A stretch of 64,000 nucleotides of DNA from Strongylocentrotus purpuratus (GCF_000002235.5 NW_022145599.1:9734897-9798896); one strand, 5' to 3'; counted from the stretch's first letter, positions 13,501-26,428 are shown. Notes: a model not told the origin generated them from the letters alone. Program-made: numbers and translations.

Positions 13501-16500
13501 GGATTTCTTCATGTTGATCAGCATTGAGGTTTCTGAATCTCACAAAGTCTCTTTCTACCCAGTACATCAGAGCATCTAAAACCCTCGTGTTGTTGCCCAT
13601 GTGTGCGACGAGATGATGTATTAATCTAGAATTGTCGTCGCGTAGAATGGATTTTTCGACCTTGTAGACGTTCAGTGATTTAAGTGCTGAGTATATTGGC
13701 CAGCATGTCTTTTCCGACTCGGTTGGTTCGACTATTATTGTTGAGGATAAACTGACAGGTGCCATTAGCTTAATTTCTTGACGATACGGAGCTGTTGTTT
13801 CTGTGACAGGTAATATCGCCCGATGGCGAAGTTCAACTCTGATATCGTCAGCAACATCAGTCCACCTTTTCGCCTCTGTGCAGAAGGATTCAAGAAGACT
13901 CCACAAACGTTCAAACCATTCAGATGAAAGGTGGTGCTGAAGCCTTAGTATTTCATCTGAATTACAAAAAAGATAAGGGTTGCAATCATCAAGAAGCGCA
14001 GATACTGCTCTCACATCAAGCTTACAAAAGAGATCGACATTTCGTGGTAGAGTGTGTAGAAAGTTGATATGTAGAAACCTATGACTCTGAGGAATGAAAA
14101 GATCACAGAATTCCGATGCAAAGACCCGCTCATCACGTGATAACTTCCTCAAGTTACCATCCTGAGTGAAGAGCAATGGTAGTCCGTGGAGACTGTCCCT
14201 AAAGTTAGATTGTGTTCCCTTTTTGCAGTAATCTATGAGTCCCTTCAGTCTCCCCTCGTCGTGGATCCTTGATTTTGAAAGTGGCATTGGTAATTGCCTC
14301 TGAAGGGGATTGTCTCCGCGAAGGAAAGACACCACATTTGAAGGTAAAACTTCAAGAACTTCATAGTTTCCTGATTCATGGTTCATGAATTCCTGATTGA
14401 GATGTTTGCATGCATTACGGAGACGGTGCATTACCCTCGTCGAAGACTCTAGTAATGGAAATGTGATTTCAATCAGTGTCTCCTTCAGTTTGTTCACATT
14501 TTCTTGATTCTCAGCCTTCAAGTAGCTAGGTAATGTGAAGTTGTCACTCATGTGGTTTGGCAGTGTGTTGAAATATCCCACCTTTGATTCGTCTGGTGGC
14601 TGCATGTGCACGACAGGGGTCTTCCATGTTAGGAAAAAGTCGCTGTTGTCATCATCTTTTCTGTATAGAGAAGGAAATAGCATCAGGGCTTTCGAGGCAA
14701 CAATTTCGTATACAGTGGCTTCAAGCACTTCCCAGTACGGCCCTTTGTCGTTGGTGTTGGGAAAGAAGGTGTGGTATTTCTGAAGGAGTTTCAAAGTGTG
14801 AGCTTTCTGTTCGCATGACAGTGATCTTGACCATTTATATTTCGTGACAAAGAATTCCTGTATCCACAACAACAACTTCACATAAGCCGGTGCAATAACT
14901 TTCTGGATGACGTGACGGTTCCACTTTGTTTGTTCATCTAGTTTGCTGCATTCCCACAAGTGTCTTCTACTCTCATAGTCTAAGACGAAGTGTCCGTGCA
15001 CGTGAACTGGAAGTCCCGTTGCAATTGGAAGGGGTAAGAAGCAGAAGGCCCTTCCTTTGAGTCCCACTCTTTTATCTGTCAGACAGGCAGCAAGAGCCCC
15101 CACTGGAAGTAGTTTGTATTTTCGCATTATGTTTACTTCAGCCGTGTCTGCACTTCCTACTTGCTGACATATCACCCAATCCTCATCTCTTCCTTTTCTT
15201 CTCAATTTCATCTGGTATATGACTTCTGCTGGTTCGGTTTGCCAGGTACCGCCATCCTGTTCTGCGCTACTGATATCTTGAACTTTGCGCAGGAAATCAT
15301 TTTTCTTGGCACATTCAGTTGGGGTAATCTCTGCTTTGATAGCACGAGTAGAGCCAATAACTCCTGAGCTCGTTAGCTCTGAGATGCTGATTTTAGTGAT
15401 GTTTTTCAGAAACAAAAGACTCTCAAATGCAGCATTCTCAAAGTCTTGTAGTAGCTTCCGAATCTCCTTTGGTCGCCATACGTTTTCACTGAGTGTTGAA
15501 GCTTCCTCCCGCAATGGAAAACGAAAAACAGTATAGTCCTGCTCTCCATCTGCAAGAATGTCTTCCAAGTAGCATTGAAAGGTATCTGGATACGAAGAAC
15601 GCACACTGCCATTAACCCTTATCTGACGGCCCGGCTTAGTCGATGTTGCTCCAGGAATATACTTCAGCAGAGGGTCAAACATGCATAATCGTTCACCTTT
15701 GGAGATGAAACTTGGGCAATCCGTAAGTTGATACACCGCATTGAAACCGACCCCATAACGGCCTATCTTTTCCATATGATCAGCTTTGCTACCTTCTCCA
15801 AGATTCTGTATCCCACGAATATCTTCATCTGTAAAAGACTTGTCGTTGAAGACACAAAGAGCTGGACCCTGCAAAGCTTTCATGCCATCTCCTAGAAGTT
15901 TCTTTCCATTATGTGAGCGAGGATCGTAGGCAAAGTGGATTTGAGTTGCTCCAGCATCGTCTGCATTTTGAAGAAGTTCTTTCAGAATTGTTTCATCAGA
16001 TGGGTATGATTCAAGAATCCGCTTGATACGGGTTGTAAGTTTCTCATGTTGGCCAAACTCTTCCCCTGGGAAACCCATATCGTATGACCGGAGCATCTGT
16101 TGTCGAACATCCTTCACTTTGAGCTTTTTTGCAAGCATGAAACTGATTTTCAAGTGACATTTGCGGAGTTTGACTTCGTCGTATTCAAACCAGTCAACGT
16201 CACTGTAGCAGAGATCTGATACAGGCCTCATGCACTTGTGCTCATCTGGGAGAAATGCATCGGGAGACCGTCTCTCATCATCATCATCTTTGAGGAAACT
16301 AGCAAGTCGATCGGCAGCTAAGATAGCAACCTCCAAGACCCCATCATCTAGAGGTTTCCCATTGCTATCCTCGTATATAGATTGGAGAACACCTTGATAG
16401 TCTCCGGCATAAAATTCCCTCTTCAATGCTGCACGTTTCAAAAGACTAGGATATTGTTTCAGGAACTGGGAAGCTTTAAATAGATACGGTGGAAGATCTC

Positions 16501-19500
16501 TGCCTCCATCGGCAACCATAGAGGCCACTACAAACTTGCGATCTACAAGAAAGAATGATTGATTCTGAAGAGCTTCGTTGGAGATATCAGGACTATTTTC
16601 TTTACAAGCAATTTCAACATGCTCGTAGACCGCTTCGCATATCATTTCTAACCGATGACCAGAAATGGATTCATTATTCATTTCGTAGTGACTACGAAAG
16701 TTCGAGAATTGCTTGAGTACATCTTTGACGGAGGGATATTTATTTGCAAGACCAAGAAAGTGCTCGACTTTCCTGGGAAGCTTCCACTCTTCTGATTCGT
16801 CCACAACGTTTGACGTGCTGCTTACCAAATATGTTTTAGAATGAGAGTACACATCGTTAGCAGATGCATAAGCACAGTCTGTTTCCACCCATGGTAGAGC
16901 TGGATCTCTGTTTCCCTCACACAAGATAGGCAAGAATGGTATACTGGCCAGCCGTTCTTTGAGGTTTTTCTTCCTATTCCAATCACTCCCCAACATCTCC
17001 GACAGATACTTCAGTACAGCATGGCATCTCGTTTGAGCTCCTTCCATACAGCTTGAATGCAGAATGTGAACAGTCTCGCATCGCTCGACGAAAATATCCT
17101 CATGAAGATAGTCTTTCATCATTCCTAGCTTAGTTAGTGACGCCAATGTGTTGATGTCAGTGAATTTTTCTCCCAGAGGGAAAACCTTATCAGACTCCGA
17201 GTACAAAGGTGCAACTTTGCCTTTCGGGTGTACTAGATCACAAGGTTTCCGCAGTTCAGTTCCTCCCTGTACTGGTATGCATTTCACATCTTTTAGTTTC
17301 TGCTGCAGTGTGTCTTCGCTTTTATTGAGTGCAAACAGAACCAGTTGGTTTCTGATGTTGTCCGGCACCTGACTGATTTGTGGGAGAAACACTTCATTGA
17401 AGAACCTGTTGAAATCATAAGTTCTCTTGAGAACTTCATCTATCAGCTCTACTCTTCTTATGGCTCTCCAAGTTTTCTCGGTCAATGACATCACTTCCAT
17501 TGAGGGGAGATGGTCGCTTAGTACCTTTTTTACCACTTCATTGACTGATGTCTCTTTCTGAACTTCTTCACTAAGGAACACAACATTCGTGAACTGATGT
17601 GATTTGCCATCTTTCCAGAACAATGATGATTCACGACCATCAAACCCATGTACCATTGCCTTGTAGAAAGCATCAAACAGTGCTGAACATTCTGAATTCT
17701 TTGGTACGTCATCAATATCCGGCCACAATTCCTCAGGAGACATATCTGAGCCGTATGTGTCCTTCACTTGTTGAATAATCTCACCGTCAGACAACAGAGC
17801 AACGTACGCTCTGCATATCACATCTGCCAGAAGTATGTGATTCCATTTCTCAGAAATCAACCTTCCATCGGCCACTGGCATGTAAAGACTCCGTCGATCC
17901 TCTTTTACAGCGAAAGATCCGTTTATATGTACCGGGAGCATGCTGTTAATTGAGAGGGGAAGAAAGCAGTAAATCTTTTTCTCAAATGCAGACATTGGTG
18001 GTCTATGAAAAGGAAAGGCAATCGCACCTTCAGGTGAAAGTCCACACTCTTTGCCATCCGGAGATTTTGCAAGAGATGCTGCCTGTTCTGAAGTCTTGCA
18101 TATCACTTTCACCAAGTCAAGGTCTCCACTAACTTCTCGTTTCAGTGACATTACTTCATTTCCCTTTGCAGTCATTGTGCAGTGGATTGATTCAGTTGAA
18201 ATGACGGTAGTATCGTCCTTCATCCTCAGAGATCGCATGGTCTTCTGTATGGTGAGTAACTCCTCAGCCCTCGAAGGATCGCTAGAATTCTCAGAAAGGT
18301 AGAACAAGGCAACCTTCTTTACCTTTTTGGTGAACACCAGGAGGTTTTGTGATGATTCCCACATTTTCTGCATCAAGTCGATCATTTTCTCCCCATCGTA
18401 GCTCTCCTTGCATATTTGGCTTTTCTGTGCAGCTTCTTTAGAACGGAGGGGCAGTCTAAAGAGTGTTCCGTTGTAGTTGAATGGCTCATTTCCTCCACTG
18501 AAATCGAGCCCAAACACTCCCTTGAATGGCTTGAACTGATCTGGGAATCTCCGGAGTCGTTTGGAGCTATTCAATCTGAGACGTACACCGGGTTGACTCT
18601 TGTTCGGGAGAACGTTTCCAAGGTGTGTGGTATGAGGGTCGAAAAACTGCATGTAGTTCCTACTAACAAAACTTGGAACATCAGTTATACGGTACACCGA
18701 GTTGAAACCGATCCCAAACTTCCCAATCTTTTCAGCGTCTTTTTCTTTGGTGCGACCTCCAAGACAGAGAATGTTTTCAAAGTCTTGGTCTGTGAACACG
18801 GCATCGTTGTATACCCAAAGGGCTGGTCCCTGACAAGACCTCATTTCAGGATCGAATAGTTTCAGGTTTGCATTTTCGTTTTTTCTCATGTCGATGAGAA
18901 AGCGAACTTCGTGAGCTCCTGCATCTTCCGCATTCTGTATCATTTCGCTAACGATGGCGGTGTCCACATAGTTGTTCTTGAGAATATTCCACAAGCGCAT
19001 AGTCAGGGGTTCATGCTGCCCAGCTGGTATGAAGCCCTGGAATTCCTCTGAATCCAGAAGAAGTCGACTGACAGGTCGGACTTGAAGGAATTTTGCAAGG
19101 TCCATGGAGATATCTGAATGAATCAAAGTAAAGTCTTCATCGTCATCCATCTCCTCATCGTCGGTGCTTTGTCTCAACCACTCTCTGTCCACGTATGCGC
19201 TCTCATCAACTGGAATGAGATGACATTCTCCTCTTTGCGATGGAACGAATAATCGTACCCGAGCTTCTTCTGAGAGCTCTCCTGTGGCATTTAGATGGTG
19301 AAGGATCTGCAGTACAAGTTGGCGCTGTCTTTGTTGGAAGATTACATTTGCTCCCGGGGCGTCACATTTGCTTTTGATTTCATGTAGTATTTCAACCAGA
19401 GCTTCCGAATTTGTGTCGATGTTTCTTTTGACTCCAAGCACTTCAAACAAATCCTTAAACGCACATGTAGTCTTAGGAATAGATGCCATGTAAGGAGCTA

Positions 19501-22500
19501 TATCAAACGGAAGATTACCTGTACACATTTTCCTTGGTTCTGAAAAGCCGTTGCCATTCCATACACAACATTTTACTCGATCCAATATGCAGTTCCTTAC
19601 GTTTGAATTACGCTGCCATTCTTCCCTCAGAAATGCATAAATCTCCTTGAGCATTGGTATTATGTCTGTTACATCTTGTTCTGTTCTGTCTGTGGCATAC
19701 TTTACACAACGTTCTATTTGTGCTATGACGTCCGAGATCACTGGAGTGCGGTTTGTTATTCCGAGCGGAGTTAAAGCTGTGGAAAACAGACCATCTTGTT
19801 GAGAAATAAAAGACCTGGAAGCTCCAGATATTAGCACGGCTTGCTTCGTTTCTATCAAAATCTCTTGGGGAGTTGTCAGACGGGATGAAGTGTTCCCACA
19901 CCATTCGATATCCGGTGGGTAATATTCTGGCGGAGACTGTTTACAAGGGATACATCGTTTGTTCATCATGAAATCTCTTACAGTGCTGCCGTCGACCAGT
20001 GAACGGTCAAAATGACCAGGGTTCTTCCCGAGGAGATCGAGTAAAGCTCTGGCCTTCTTGGGGCATTGTGTTTTCTCAACTAGATCAACACATTCTACCA
20101 TTTCAACTGGAGTAACTTCATTCTGTCCTCGCATACCGAGGCGGTTGAAAGCTGGCATCAGATGAGCTGAATCGAATGGTGCACCTGGAAATACTCCCTG
20201 AAGCTCAAACAATTCACGGAGTGTAGGGTCATCTTGGCGCATGAGGGCGCGTGGTGTCTTTAGTTCGGCTCCTCCTAAGACGGTGATGCATTTCACATCT
20301 CGAAGTTTCTGATGCAGGTTACCGTTCATTTCAAGCGCAAAGAGAATGAGGTGATCTCTCAGATCCTGTGGCACTCTATCTAAATATGGCAGGAACGCTT
20401 CATCAAACAACCTGTTCAGATTGTATGTTCTAGTCTCTACCATATTACGTACACCTGCCCTCTCGAGTGCTTGCCACGTCTTCTTTGATAGCTCTATCAC
20501 TTCCACCATACGGCCATTGTGACAGTACTCATTCAGATACGTTGCCAAAATCTGTAAACAGTCGTCCTTGATTCCTTTCATCGTTTGCAGTTCCTCGCCG
20601 AAAAATACTACATTGTGAAACTGACGAGGTTCGTCATTTGTCCAGAAAACTGCAGGTTGTTTGCCATCCAATCCACATATTATCGTTTTGTAGAAAGCAT
20701 TAAACAGCCCTGAACATACTGAAATCTCAGGTACTTTATCAACATCAGGCCAGAACAACTCCGGCGATACATCTGTCCCGTATGTATTCTTGATTTGTTG
20801 AATGAATTCTTTGTCTGATAGAAGAGAGATATATGCTCGGCAAATCACGTCAGAGAGCAATATATGATTCCATCTTTCAGGAAAAGTCATCCCATGTGGT
20901 GTCGGTGATTGTAGACTTCTTCTATCTTCGTTAATGGCGAACGTACCATTCATGTGAAATGGAAGAAAGCTTGGAACTGACAAAGGTAGACCGCAGTAGA
21001 TCTCCCCCTCGATTTTCTGCGAGTCTCTTACATTCATTGGGATAGCTACGGCAGCCTCTGGAGAAAGCCCATGTGACTTTCCTTCCTGAGACTGTGCAAC
21101 AACTGATGCTTGTTTTGAAGTCTTGCATACCACTTTGAAGGTGTCGAAAGAATTTGGATGCTCCCGAATTCCTATTCCTTCAATTTTTGGCAACACTTCA
21201 GCTCCCCTTGAGGTCATTGTGCAGCAGAATGATTCAGTTGACACGACAGTATCATCATCCTTCAGCCTAGGAGAATGCATGGTCTTCTGAATGGTGAGTA
21301 ACTCCTCAGCCCTCGAAGGATCGCTAGAATTCTCAGAAAGGTAGAACAAGGCAACCTTCTTAACCTTTTTGGTGAACACCAGGAGGTTTTGTGATGATTC
21401 CCACATTTTCTGCATCAGGTTGATCAGTTTCTCCCCATCGTAGCTCTCCTTGCATATTTGGCTTTTCTGTGCAGCTTCTTTAGAACGGAGGGGCAGTCTA
21501 AAGAGTGTTCCTTGGTAGTCAAAAGGCTCATTTTCTCCACTGAAATCGAGCCCGAACACTCCCTTGAATGGCTTGAACTGATCTGGGAATCTCCGGAGTG
21601 CTTTGGTGCTATTCAATCTGAGACGTACACCAGGTTGACTCTTGTCCCGGAGAACGTTTCCAAGGTGTGTGGTATGAGGGTCGAAACACTGCATGTAGTT
21701 CCTACTAACCAAACTTGGAACATCAGTTATACGGTACACCGAGTTGAAACCGGTCCCAAACCTACCGATCTTTTCAACGTCCCTTTCTTTGGTACGCCCT
21801 CCAAGACGGAGAATATTTTCAAAGTCTTGGTCTGTGAACACGGCATCGTTGTATACCCAAAGGGCTGGTCCCTGGCAAGACCTCATTTCAGGATCGAATA
21901 ATTTCAGATTTGCATTTTCGTTTTTTCTCATATCAATGAGAAAGCGAACTTCCTGAGCTCCTGCATCTTCCGCATTTTGTATCATTTCACTAACGATGGC
22001 GGTGTCCACATAGTTGTTCTTGAGAATATTCCACAAGCGCAAAGTCAGGGGTTCATGCTGCCCAGCTGGTGTGAAACCCTGCAATTCCTCTGTATCTAGG
22101 AGAAGTCGACTGACAGGTCGGACATGGAGGAATATTGCAAGGTCCATGGAGATATCTGAATGAATCAAAGTAAAGTCTTCATCGTCATCCATCTCCTCAT
22201 TGTCGTTGCTTTGTCTCAACCACTCTCTGTCCACGTATGCGCTCTCATCAACTGGAATGAGATGACATTCTCCTCTTTGCGATGGAACGAGTAAGCGTAA
22301 CCGAGCTACTTCTGAGAGCTCTCCTGCGCCGTGTAGATGGTGAAGGATCTGCAGTACAAGTTGGCGCTGTCCTTGTTGGAAGGCCACGTCAGTTTTTGAA
22401 TCGTCACATCTTTTCTTGATCTTATGCAGTATGTCAACCAGAGCATTGGAGTTTGCCGCCATGTTATTTTCAACTCCTAGTGCTTCAAACAAGTCTGCAA

Positions 22501-24225
22501 ATATAATAGTAGATTGCGGAATAGATGCCATGTAAGGAGCTAGGTAAAATGGAAGTTTTACTGCACACATTTTGCTTGGTTCCGAAAAGCCACTTCCATT
22601 CCAGATACAAACTTTAGCTCGATTAAGGATGAGGTTCTTGGTGTTCTTGTCCTTGCGCCACGCTTCCATTAGAAATGAATAGATCTCCTTAAGCATTGGT
22701 ACTATATCAGTAACATCTTCCCCAGTTCTGTCTTCTGTATACCTGACACAGTGTTCTAACTGTGTCATGACGTCCGAAATTATGGGAGATGGGATATTCA
22801 TTCCAATCTTTGTGTAGACTGTAGAGAAACGACTCTCGTCCTCCTGGGAAGTAAAGCATTTTGAGGCTCCACATATCAGTACAGCTAGTTTCTTTTCTCT
22901 CAGAATTTCGTGGGGAGTTGACAGTCTCGTAGAAAGATTACCATACCACTCAATAGCTGAGGGGTAATACTCTGGAGGAGACTGTCTGCAAGGAATACAT
23001 TGCTTCTGTTTCATACGATCAATGACAGATCTTTCGAGAAGGCTTTGGTTACTTGTGAGGAGCTCTAGTAGCGTTCGAGCCTTTTCTGGGCTTTGAGATT
23101 CAGCAACCATCTCAACACATGTAATCAACTCGGATGAAGTAACTTCACTTGGTCCACGCATGCCAAGCTGTTTGAAAGCTTCTATGAACTGAGGTGAGTC
23201 AAATGGTGCAACTGGAAATACTCCTTGAGAGGCAAACAGTTCGTCAAGCAATGGATTCCTTGGATCAAGGAGTTTACAGGGAGACAATAAAGAATTATTC
23301 TTGTTGGGGATGAATTTCATATGACGCAGAATGTCTACGCTGGACTTACAGTTGATCTTAATATCTTCCCAGTGCTCCATTATCCACTGCAAGACAAGTT
23401 GTTCTTCTTGCTTCGTGTACAACTGCCCTTCATGAACTTCTTCCAAGACATTCATTATCACCTGATATTTTGATAATGGACAGACTTCTAACTTCTGTAG
23501 CAGACATTTAGACTTTATTCTTCCATTGATCAAGAGCCCCTTGAGCTTCAATGGAGCAGGAATATCGTCTTGGCAACATTCGATGTACCCTTCGCATTGT
23601 TCAATGGTGACTAAAGGTATCTTTGCATTTCCGGTTCCATCGACTCTTTCAAATAGTGGTAGACAACTTAGAAGTTTCTTTCCATCATGGGAGAGTTTTG
23701 CCTGTGCAAGATATTCCACAAGGACATCTCTATCACCGGTGGAGAAGGAATGTAATCTCTGGATCAGTAGTTCATCATCTGAAAGCAGAAGGCATTTAAC
23801 TACCCCTTCTGGTGTTGGCATCTTGATATATTCGTCACGCATGACAGCTGGATGGCGGAGAACATAATCAGGACAGTTTGTGACTGTCACTCCAATCTGT
23901 TGTAGAATTTTTGCCAGATCACTTGTCAATGTGAGACTTTGGTGACTTCTCTGGATAATTCCCGACTTTGGGCACAGTGGTAGTAATCTTCTACCCTCAC
24001 CATCGGCCTCAACCAACGGTACAAGATGGATACCTTCAAAGAGAATTAACTTACTTGAACTCTCTCTGTACAGCATTGACCAGACATCTTCAAGCCATGT
24101 ATTTAGAGAAGGCTCTTCTGTGTCTTGTACCCAGGTCCCTTGATCGTCTATCCGAGTTTTCAAACTGGTCTTCAAGAGCTCTGCTACTGCATCAAGGGTT
24201 AATGCTTTCAGCTGATAACGCCCAT
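10112..24225 (-). CDS. Sacsin-like giant terminal exon (three ATPase heads, DnaJ, HEPN)
   Basis: One uninterrupted exon of 14,114 bases ends in TGA at 10112-10114. The acceptor ends at 24226: a pyrimidine-poor but canonical AG precedes a two-base split codon, which the upstream exon completes as GAT. The product is a sacsin-type co-chaperone, the family of human SACS, linked to proteostasis and to mitochondrial and intermediate-filament organisation. In order it holds the tail of sacsin repeat region 1; two almost identical copies of repeat region 2 (ATPase heads at 22090-20970 and 19048-17880); repeat region 3 (head at 16080-14940); a long helical middle; a DnaJ domain (HPD near 10826-10834); a Gly/Phe-rich linker; and a HEPN domain. 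Each head keeps an NA(E/D)DAGA N-box and a QGPAL motif. Human sacsin has three repeats, so this is an enlarged form. Whether it is the one-to-one SACS orthologue or a paralogue cannot be told here. Confidence 0.95.
10735..10945 (-). other. DnaJ domain of the sacsin-like protein
   Basis: A J domain of about 65 residues with the diagnostic HPD tripeptide in LKWHPDKHPEG (near 10810-10840). The HPD loop stimulates the Hsp70 ATPase. It sits close to the C-terminus, as in vertebrate sacsin. Directly after it comes a Gly/Phe-rich stretch (FGGFASGFWAGAGFGFGGG, about 10600-10665), like the G/F region of type I and II DnaJ proteins. Confidence 0.88.
14940..16085 (-). other. Hsp90-like ATPase head, repeat region 3
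   Basis: Begins FGQHEKLTTRIKRIL, then LKELLQNADDAGA (about 15945-15985), LQGPALCVFND and IGRYGVGFNAVYQLTD, with LPVHVHGHFVLDYESRRHL near 14960-15010. It is clearly more divergent from copies A and B than they are from each other, so it is the ancient third repeat and not part of the recent duplication. Confidence 0.85.
17870..19048 (-). other. Hsp90-like ATPase head, repeat region 2, copy B
   Basis: Contains [12 protein letters not shown] (about 18916-18953), QGPALWVYND and [15 protein letters not shown]. It lies exactly 3,042 bases from copy A. Head copies A and B are almost word-for-word the same until after the DPSRAEELLTIQKTM segment, and then diverge. Confidence 0.85.
18235..19345 (-). 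repeat. Intragenic duplication core, copy B (pairs with 21277-22387)
   Basis: This block and 21277-22387 align without gaps at an offset of 3,042 bases over roughly 1.1 kb. In the 60 bases from 18841 I count four differences from the other copy. Outside the core the copies stay in register, but similarity drops to a moderate protein-level match (for example CIPC(K/R)QSPPEYYP and EDVTDI(I/V)PMLKEIY). The multiple-of-three period keeps the reading frame. Confidence 0.9.
20960..22090 (-). other. Hsp90-like ATPase head, repeat region 2, copy A (upstream in the protein)
   Basis: Contains [12 protein letters not shown] (about 21958-21995), QGPALWVYND and IGRFGTGFNSVYRIT. The glycine motif reads GTG where copy B and region 1 read GIG. 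The codon is ACC here and ATC in copy B, a single base change. It ends with an FHMNGTFAINEDRRSL segment near 20920-20970. Confidence 0.85.
21277..22387 (-). repeat. Intragenic duplication core, copy A (pairs with 18235-19345)
   Basis: Partner of the block above. It encodes the end of the preceding linker (VPSQRGECHLIPVDESAYV), the acidic EMDDDEDF stretch, and the whole ATPase head. Confidence 0.9.
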
Positions 24226-24868
24226 CTGCACATGAAATTAAGAATAATTACAATTGTTAATTTATTTACACAAAAGTTAATCGTTTCTGTATTTGCTATG
24301 CCTCTATTGTTGAAGTTATTCGATAAACTGTCAATAAAGGTTATGAAAAAGATTCCCATTAGGTCGTATTTGGCAGCACTTTTAAATAGTAGGAAAATAT
24401 AAGAATTAAGTTTCGACGATGCCCGACTAAAGAATTCAGGCTATGCACAATCCGTTCAAATATTTTGCCCATTTTTAAAAGTTAATCTATCCAAACTGCA
24501 ACAATGAATGTACTTTTGTGATACAATCTAGTAAATCGAACGAAAACAAATCAAAGAAATGTGCTTGCAGCAGTTTCTACAGGAAAGTGGTTGACACTTC
24601 GCCTCCCCCCATATATCAGTGGACTAACTCATTCCATTTTAAGGATTAAAACCTGATTTTCAGATACCTAGCTGTATACTTTCTATTCGAAGGAAAAATA
24701 TCTAAATAGAATTGTGACGAAATTAATATAATCATTCCAGCTGTAATTAACAATCTCTAATTTTATTTCAAATGAGGCCACGTTCAATCATAATCTATGC
24801 TGCTGAATTTCTCATCTTAACCCAAGGTAATTCGGTTAGAGGATAAAATAATGAAAAACAAAACACAC
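24226..24868 (-). other. Intron of the sacsin-like gene
   Basis: Starts GTGTGT and ends catgtgcag on the minus strand, with matching phase 1 on both sides. It is AT-rich and I see no repeat or gene inside. Confidence 0.85.
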
Positions 24869-26428
24869 CCATATTGGACAGGAGTTCATGAAGCGGCTTG
24901 TCCTCTGGTACCGTTCTGATGAATTGATGATATCCTCCTGGTACAAGCTGCCGGTTGAACTTGGTGGTTGGTAGGTACACTTTCTTTTCATCAGAACTCG
25001 AGAAGAAGTCAAAGCTTCCGTCATCGAGAGGAAGAAGACATAATCCTTCCAGATCCTGTCTCGCGTCCTCCCGCAAGATGAACTTAAGGACCAGAAGCTT
25101 CTCCTCAGCATTAAGCTTGGTCAAAATCGCAGGATCTTCACGGAGGCAACGGCAAAGGCTGGAAGCAGAAACAGTGGATAGCTGAGGTTTGTAGAACTTC
25201 CTGATGGCCTGTCTGCACACATTGGGAACCCTTGCGTGTGCAATGCCTTTGATGTCGAAGCACTTGAGGATGACCTGTTCCATATCTTCATCCACTTTCA
25301 ACTCGTTGAAGTGGACGTCGGCGATGTTCATCCACCCATTGTTGTCGCTATGTATGATAGTTTCCTGGAAGAGAGCATTGTAGAATGGTTCCAAGAGAAT
25401 ATCCCAGTTTCCACGAACCTCTTCTTGATCTGGCCACGATCGATAGATGCAATCGGCGGTCACGCTGTCCTGGGAGGTGTGAATACTAATGGCGTATTTG
25501 ATCGCGTCGACATATACAAGTGGAATAAGTTCTCTCACAAGAAGTTGGTTCCATTGTGCTAGAGTGTCCGTTTGGTCAGGTCCGGGCCACTTGATCCCGC
25601 GGCGATCGCTATTGACAGCAAAGAATCCATGCACGTGAACTGGTAAACCCGTCCGACTCTCCTCACCAGGTGGCAGAGGAAGAAAGCAGAACACTCTACC
25701 AATGTTGTTATTCTCTGCTTCACCTGATACATTGCTTAGTTCTGATGAACTCACGGGAATAGCAACAGCTGCCCAAGGGAGATAACTTTGCTTCTCGGCC
25801 AAATCGGAAAGCTCTAGAGACATGCTATCACCCGCGATATGATGACTCACAACCCAGCGTTGTGCCTTGGATGCCTCCGGTGTTTCGGTAGTGAATGTCA
25901 CACAATCAATCAACTTGATTGGCCCTCTGCGCCCACTGACATCAGAGCAGTAAGTTTCTAGACGCGAAGAAAATTCTTTTCCCGGTGGATGTGTTTTTGG
26001 ATCGTGTTCCCTTCGAACTCGTACAACAAGTGATGGCTCTTGCAGATCGTATGGCCTCTTTAACACCTCGATGTTATTCAAAGAGCGCAAAAAGAGCATA
26101 GCAACGTCAGCATCGGCTCGAAAAGCCTGGAGAAGCTCGCTTAATTTGCCTTCATCGCTGTATATTTTGTCACTTAAACTATTTGCCGCATGCCGCAGAG
26201 GAAATCTAAACAACGTGCCGTCGAAATATCCCGTAGAAATCCCTCCTGTTACTCCGGGAAATATGTTGTGGTAGGGTTGAAACTGGTCTTCGTACTTCGA
26301 GAATATGTCGCTGTCGGATCTGAGACCAAATTGCCATCCAGTTTTGACTCGACCACGCTTGTCAAAAAAATGTTCCTCTAATGGATCAATGAATGCCAGC
26401 TTTTGGTCGCTCATGATGCTCGGTAAAT
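24869..26428 (-). CDS. Sacsin-like exon, body of repeat region 1
   Basis: This 1,560-base exon starts after a tttcag acceptor at 26429 and ends at a GTGTGT donor. Two leading bases and one trailing base leave 519 whole codons in frame. It begins with the words DLPSIM directly after the VYHIT of the previous exon, where sacsin has the same ATP-lid continuation. Further on it has a GTLFRFPLR motif, which recurs in all repeat regions, an RVFCFLPLP stretch and an LPVHVHGFFAVNSDRRG segment. These are characteristic of the second half of the Hsp90-like head. The apparent frame beyond 24869 toward 24795 is intron read-through. Confidence 0.92.

Noticed and set aside
10441..23867. Many plus- and minus-strand open frames of 60-147 codons inside the giant exon
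   Set aside because: All lie in other frames of the sacsin-like coding sequence. The two 147-codon plus-strand frames at 18416 and 21458 look alike only because the exon itself is duplicated there.
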